From positions 3,234,047-3,298,046 of the forward strand of contig OZ026561.1 of NCBI GenBank assembly GCA_964020155.1: 64,000 nucleotides of DNA. Reading direction: 5' to 3'. Position numbers and translations under genes: made by a program. This DNA comes from Chondrilla cf. caribensis. Lineage: Eukaryota > Porifera > Demospongiae > Chondrillida > Chondrillidae. Below, piece by piece: positions 58,528-64,000 of the stretch. The notes beneath the pieces are model-generated. The model was not told the origin of the DNA and searched no databases. It saw only the letters and a program-made list of their open reading frames with translations. The stretch's first letter is position 1. Each line of letters opens with the position of its first letter.

Positions 58528-59225
58528 TACACCCAACATGTCTAACAACTTTCACATGCTCAATTGTAAATCATGTCAATAACCACTTAAGTGTATGAGA
58601 TATGAGCGAATGGAAAGCCCTTAGTCCCATTATAGTAGACAAGCTGAATCTCAACCACAACTCATGTACGTACACTCATCATAATATTGTATGTGTACAT
58701 GTTTGTTCATGTTTATTCCTGAGCCCCAAACCATGTGATTCAAGTATGACATTAGTATGTAATATTGTTGTCTTAACATTTGGCCTATCAAATCTATGGA
58801 GGAATGGGTTGATCCATATAGACATATTAATATCTCACATAAGAACAAGTATAAAACCTTTTTTTATTTGCAGGATGATGGAGTTTTCTACTTAGTATGT
58901 GGAACATCAAGTACGAATGAACCATATTCTATAGATGGGGATCAGCCTTAGCTAGACACACATGTACATGTTTATTGGGAAGATTTACATATATAGTATG
59001 AAAAATTTCATACATATGGGTTCTGCCTATGCCGTATCAATGTTACTAGTTGAAGTATTAAAGCTGATATTGGACGTGATTTGTGTGAAGGCATAAATGT
59101 TGCCATATCTCGATCTAATGCCTGCTGCTTGAAATATTGATAAATTTGCACCCAAAACGTGCAACTTAAAAGTGTGCAATGATGGAGTGTACTATATCCC
59201 CATGGGCAACTTGTTGTCTCTGTAG

Positions 59226-59399
59226 AAACCACCAATCCGGGAGTTGAATGAGATTCCCAACAGCACACCGTATGAAGAATACACTGAAAAGCAGCTCAAG
59301 CATCGCTTTCGGAGTGGTACATGGTCTGTTACTGCGTCTAAAAGTATACAAGATAGTGAGAGTTTACTGGTCAATGCTGCTGAACCCCCTGAAGAATAG
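59226..59399 (+). CDS. Candidate plus-strand terminal exon, hydrophilic C-terminus
   Basis: After acceptor TTGTTGTCTCTGTAG there are 57 codons and a TAG in one frame. The peptide starts KPPIRELNEIPNSTPYEEYT, then KQLKHRFRSGTW, and ends AAEPPEE. It has many charged and Ser residues and a YEEY motif, as in cytoplasmic tails. I did not find the preceding exon, so the gene is unidentified. Confidence 0.4.
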   Translation, partial: KPPIRELNEIPNSTPYEEYTEKQLKHRFRSGTWSVTASKSIQDSESLLVNAAEPPEE

Positions 59400-59471
59400 C
59401 AACCCATTTTATATTTACTGAGGAAGCAAGCACTTGTTCTTATATTGATATTACTGATATTATTGATATTA

Positions 59472-59474
<3 letters not shown>

Positions 59475-59532
<58 letters not shown>
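59475..59532. repeat. (GT)n microsatellite
   Basis: About 57 bp of pure GT. Confidence 0.95.
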
Positions 59533-59535
<3 letters not shown>

Positions 59536-59539
59536 AGTT

Positions 59540-60420
59540 CATGCTCATTATCTGCATTACTATTATTATTATGATGGTGTATTATTTGTGAATACTCCAC
59601 CTATATAAATATCCGGTATGATATAACATTTATTACCTTTGTATATTTTATAGATTTGTATAATATTAATTATGTCAAGCTATTATTGTACTAACTGTGT
59701 GTTGACAGTGTTGCTGTCCCACTACTATTAATATAGGAATGCAAATCTGTAGTTCAGCAGCCATTTTCTTGTAAAACAGTGCACAATGGATATATATTGA
59801 ATACAATATTATACTTATACAATGTCATAAAATTATGATTCCGTTGCAGCTATAATATAATATTATAATACTAATAATACTAGTAATACTTCTTATAATA
59901 ATAATAATTCTTCAATGGTTTGCAATAATATTGGATGATTATATACATCAAATTAAAAGAAGTATTATTATGTATATATACATATATAAAAATAATATTA
60001 TTTAAATATATGATTGCATGTATTGCTGCATGCAGCTTATAATTGTGTCTAAATATTTATATGAATTAATATACTAATAATAATTATTAATATCAATGAT
60101 ACATACTTATAATTTAATTTCTTAAAGTCCCAATGTTTGTGTAGATTCTAGGTCTCTATTCTAAATACAACCTGCATGCTAATTCACACTTGCCACCACT
60201 GCTATGCTACCTACTGGGTATCTTTGTAATAATGGTGAACTATGTTATGTGCATGTATATTTCAACTTTTATATTTGCAGAAAAGATTGTCTGTTGATTA
60301 GTATTATAATTAATGATCCGCATATTCTTGAATCCAACTTAAAGCCCATATCATTTATTAATGAGATTGCTAACATTTCAGGTGTAACACTGCTGCCTTC
60401 ATCATTGAACACACAAGTCA
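59540..60420. other. AT-rich intergenic sequence
   Basis: Very AT-rich, with ATTATA-type simple sequence around 59,860-60,110. No gene seen. Confidence 0.55.
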
Positions 60421-61078
60421 ATAAGTCAATACAGACACACACATATATACACGCACACGCACGCACGCACGCACACATTCCCAGACCCACTTCTGTAGCA
60501 GGCATCTGAGCTTGAACTTGAAATTAGGATTTTCAGTTTGGGAATAAGCTATTAGACACGTCTCCCCGCGCTCTACCTTAAGTTCCCGGAGTCTAGTAAG
60601 TGAGCTTACGAACTGAAGTTTGCAGCTCTTCAATCCTGAGTCTAGTTTCTTCACGTCACCTTCACTTGTCTATTTTGTTCCTTTAATATTGATCGCGTTC
60701 GTCACTCAGTTATAGCTCTCTCCTTTATGTCACCGCAGCACGGACCCGTGTAGAAGATTCGAACATGGTGAGCTGATGGTACCCTCGACATTTGTACTTG
60801 TTGGTCCTCCATCATTCAGAGGAAACTTGACTGCCCTGTTATAAGAAATTGTTCCAACTCTGTGTCCTATTCTAGAATTCCCGTCTATATACGAATCACG
60901 ATTTACCCCTCATGCAAGTAGAAGAGCAGTCAAATTTCTTCCTGAAGACGGAGGTGTGGCTGATATAGACAATCGATCGCTCGTTATCAAAAATAATTTG
61001 GACTAGAGATTAACTACAAGCCCAGGAGGTACCTTTCAAGCCTCAATTCATAATTTCAGGGAGTAGAATAAAAATTAT

Positions 61079-61362
61079 TCGTATCATGTAGGAAGAACGA
61101 CCCTCCAGCACCTTTGTATTCTACGGCTAGTAGGTCAGGGTTAGGGTTATGGTTAGTTTGTAAATTATAATATTATTCTTGTGAATTATGTGAAAGATCT
61201 TTAATATGCTCTGAGATAATTCACCAGCTAACCCTAACCTCGTCGTAGAATACAACGGCGCTGGGGATCGTTCTTGCACTGAAGTAATTTACAAACTAAC
61301 CCTACCCCTAACCTTGTTGTAGAATACAATGGCGCTGGGGGTCGTTCTTCCTACATGATCCG
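61079..61362. mobile_element. MITE with 23-bp terminal inverted repeats, absent from the left copy
   Basis: The ends read CGTATCATGTAGGAAGAACG and, reverse complemented, CGGATCATGTAGGAAGAACG. Subterminal inverted blocks include GGTTAGTTTGTAAATT. The left copy (near 630) is uninterrupted, so this is a clean insertion, with ATTATT on both sides as a possible target duplication. Confidence 0.8.
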
Positions 61363-61701
61363 ATTATTCTCTCTCATTAACGACTTCGAGCAATTGTATA
61401 CATCAATTTACTCTGCATGTAGTGTTTCTCCTCCATGTACATCTGTGTGCGCTCTCTGTTTCTGCCCGTTTGTCAATTTGAATGTTGTGCTGTCATGTCG
61501 TGTAACAGTGTGTGTGTGGGTGTCTGTGTGCTGCTGCTTTTTTGATCTCTCAATTATGATTGGACTTAATCCCTATGATTGACATAATAATTGATACTAA
61601 ATTGTCAATTGAAATCAATGCCATCTAAGTTCTGTTTTGAGTTCTGAGCATTTTTATTCTCTCTCATTAACAACTTCGAGCAATTATTGTATATTTCTCA
61701 T

Positions 61702-61706
<5 letters not shown>

Positions 61707-61763
<57 letters not shown>
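61707..61763. repeat. (GT)n microsatellite
   Basis: About 57 bp of GT; the equivalent place in the left copy (about 1,026-1,063) has only a short broken GT stretch. Confidence 0.95.
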
Positions 61764-61766
<3 letters not shown>

Positions 61767-62289
61767 TGTGTGTGTTCTCTGTTTCTGTCCTTTGTCAATT
61801 TGAATGTTGCGACATCATGTCTTGTAACACGGGTGGCTGTGTGTGGTCGCCTGGGTGCAGCTGCTGTTTTTGATTTCTTAATTATCATTGGACTTAATCC
61901 CTTAGATAGACATAATAATTAACACTAAATTCCTAATTGAAATAAGTTCTGGTACTTGCAATTGGACCATTAAATTTTGTTACCTGGAGATTGATCAATT
62001 GTCTGTATACTGTGCTTAGTGCCCCAATGTATACGTGCTACTCTGTGATTGTCACTAAGTCTACCTGGATGGTTAGTGGAAGGCAGGATGTTAGTGTAGT
62101 TAACCAATTCCTCACAGCTGTGTTGGACTAGACATGGCCATTGTAACTTTAGTGGGTTATGGAAAGAAACACATCAAGGACATGTCATAGATTTACAATG
62201 TAATTTGTAAGTGATCTCAGACCTACTGACGTTGGTGTCATTGTGCATACCTTCAGCATCACCACCCTAACTGAGTGTTTGTATATGAT

Positions 62290-62410
62290 AATATTACTTT
62301 GTAGATATAATCCGATCCAGCAGTTATAGGCTCCACACCATAGCACTGTGCATTCAGCCAAGAATTTTTCACATTTGACATGAAGCACATGGAGCTCTCC
62401 CCTATTGAGG
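62290..62410 (-). pseudogene. Relic of a leishmanolysin-tail exon (exon 11 type), right copy
   Basis: The minus strand reads ESSMCFMSNVKNSWLNAQCY then GSDYIYKV, clearly the exon 11 peptide of the main gene. The N-terminal part and the flanking splice sites are not recognisable. Confidence 0.65.
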
Positions 62411-62825
62411 TGAATGGAATACTCTGTACACACAGTATAAGTACTTAAGTATTTTCAAGTTCAAATGTGTAATAAGTTGATCCAAATAAAATTGATATTA
62501 CAAGGATTATTATGAATATACATGACTATATACATGTACTGGGTATAATATTATACATGTACTCTACTATAATAGGGGACTAATATCTACTCATACTTGA
62601 TATATATATTGGGCTGAAATCAGTGTGGGGTAATTGTTAAATTTTGTCATCATAATTACCTCGCTGTCATTCTATTTAATAGCTGATTAAAAGTAAAAAG
62701 TAATCCTACACACTGTTGTACAGTGAAGTCTGTGCATTAGTACTTTACGTGCAAATGTAAAGTATTTTCATAATAAAATATAACTGAATCTTTATGATAT
62801 TTTAAATATATAACAACCCAATTTA

Positions 62826-62951
62826 CCTCGTCCGCCCATTGTAGGAGCATATATTTTGTAGAGAAAAATCCAGTCTTTGTAGGTAGTGTTTACAGTTATA
62901 CAGATTCACACTGGAGTCCATGCAATCTCCTCTAATGAAGGAACAGCCCAA
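62826..62951 (-). pseudogene. Relic of a leishmanolysin Cys-rich exon (exon 9 type), right copy
   Basis: It reads LGCSFIRGDCMDSSVN then YNC, with the end out of frame as in the left copy. The acceptor is weakened (CATACAAG). Confidence 0.65.
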
Positions 62952-63608
62952 CTTGTATGTGATGGAGGTTATGGGATGGCTAATGAGACCCTTTTGACAT
63001 GGGGTATGCATTAGTGCTGGGACGATTAATTGATTAGTCAATTAATCTATTGATTTCATTTCAAATCCGATCATCATTCATAGTGCAAGCCTATTGATTA
63101 ATCACCCACAACGTCCACTCCATGGGTTCAATTTTGTACTGTAAGTGTACCTGAAATGTGAATGTCCTATAGATTTCACTTAATGTCTTTGGATGACTAC
63201 TCAGTCTAATGAAGTGTTTTCCCGTAATTACTTCTGGTAATTAATTGATTAATGAATTGGTTAATATGTACTTGATAATGATAATTGATTTGAACATAGT
63301 GAATTCCAGGCTCAATTTTGTGCACATGCCTATCAGAGGACATTCTATGCCAGGAGCCCCATATATAATGTGATTTTTTCAAACAGCTAAAGCCATTTGC
63401 CTATACCTAATACACAGATGTGAGAAATTTCACACTTTAATAATAATTGATCAGAATATAATAACTCACACGTGGTCACAGACCCAATAATAGACTAATT
63501 AATGCCCCAATTGCATTGGTTTTGTATTGTTCTTACACACTAATGAGTCATTTAAACTCAATGTTACTGCAATCTGATTAAATTCTGATTATTTGATTTG
63601 TTCCAAAG

Positions 63609-63752
63609 GCCGTGGTTCAGAATCTCGTGACAACAGTGAGAGGTTTGCTGAGTTTACCCTTCCTTGTCATCTGGACAGTGATGTGGTATCTGATGTCTCT
63701 CCTCAGACGATGCACAAAGAATGCCCTCACAGGCTTGTTCACCTTCGTTTGA
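63609..63752 (+). CDS. Terminal exon of an unidentified plus-strand membrane protein, right copy
   Basis: Same acceptor, length and stop as 2,921-3,064, with one amino-acid change (Pro to Ser in WYLMSLLRRC) and synonymous changes at the end. No upstream exons of this gene were recognised between 60.4 and 63.6 kb. Confidence 0.45.
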   Translation, partial: AVVQNLVTTVRGLLSLPFLVIWTVMWYLMSLLRRCTKNALTGLFTFV

Positions 63753-64000
63753 CGTACCAAACTAGGGACTCCAGTGGTGAGGTCAAAGACAGACAATCGG
63801 AATCCATCATAATCACAACTGGCTGCATCTTGAGGGATGCTCCAGAGAAGGAACATACCTCCATAAGTAGGAAAGACCCTCCTCCTCAGCAGAGCAGGGG
63901 GGGACACAGTGCCCCAACCTACATATGTGGAGAATCATTATAATGATATAGAATTATAGTTCTATAATAATGGTAGAATGATTGGGATAGACATTGTTAC

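Larger units (their letters stand above)
60426..64000. repeat. Right copy of the segmental duplication
   Basis: Direct counterpart of positions 1-3,316, running to the window edge. It differs by substitutions, small indels, a longer GT tract (61,707-61,763) and a 284-bp MITE at 61,079. Confidence 0.85.

Noticed and set aside
61131..61320. Telomere-like GGGTTAGGGTT and CCCTAACCC strings
   Set aside because: They are only one or two units within the arms of a MITE, not a telomeric array.

Overview
The window is animal nuclear DNA: AT-rich, with many short exons joined by GT-AG introns, (AC)n microsatellites, MITE-like and foldback elements, and one tyrosine-recombinase retrotransposon. Leishmanolysin, SRCR, NIDO, EGF, CCP and Ig domains mixed in one locus, together with the repeat style, suggest a marine invertebrate. 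A sponge is my best guess, but this is inference only.

The core is a minus-strand locus from about 45.05 kb down to 3.5 kb. I could assemble 18 exons (44,988 to 34,241) with matching phases into one 1,049-residue frame. It encodes a signal peptide, an M8 leishmanolysin-like metallopeptidase whose HExxH motif reads HDLLH, a Cys-rich tail, a furin-like Cys repeat, one SRCR domain, one NIDO domain, a transmembrane helix and a very short tail. A TATA box lies 60 bp upstream of the ATG. Exons 6-17 are then repeated in order at 33,081-21,036 (cassette B). Exon lengths match except for one extra codon and one frame-breaking +2 in exon 12B. Cassette B has no signal-peptide or active-site exons. Below it lie 14 further in-phase exons (20,261-3,543) encoding Cys-rich/EGF repeats, two CCP modules and a very large exon with coiled coils, an RRRRQ site and two Ig domains. 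Phases allow exon 17A to join either the TM exon (short form) or exon 18B (long form, 3,199 residues), so this may be one gene with alternative ends.

An intron of the long form (11,841-17,139) holds a sense-oriented DIRS-like element (gag with its own intron, RT-RNase H, tyrosine recombinase), broken by one stop and three shifts at homopolymer runs. It carries six 17-bp repeats with ETS-like and CRE-like motifs. Cassette B has collected several insertions that cassette A lacks: a TIR element, a foldback with 14-bp target duplication, a pogo-like MITE and others.

The right third (45-60 kb) is a patchwork of duplicated blocks, foldbacks and microsatellites with few coding remnants: a duplicated CRE-containing block with a 33-codon ORF, an EGF relic, a possible P450 exon and a plus-strand last exon. 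The first 3.3 kb and last 3.6 kb are direct copies of each other about 60.5 kb apart. Each holds leishmanolysin-tail relics on the minus strand and a plus-strand terminal exon, so the window nearly spans one unit of a larger duplication.
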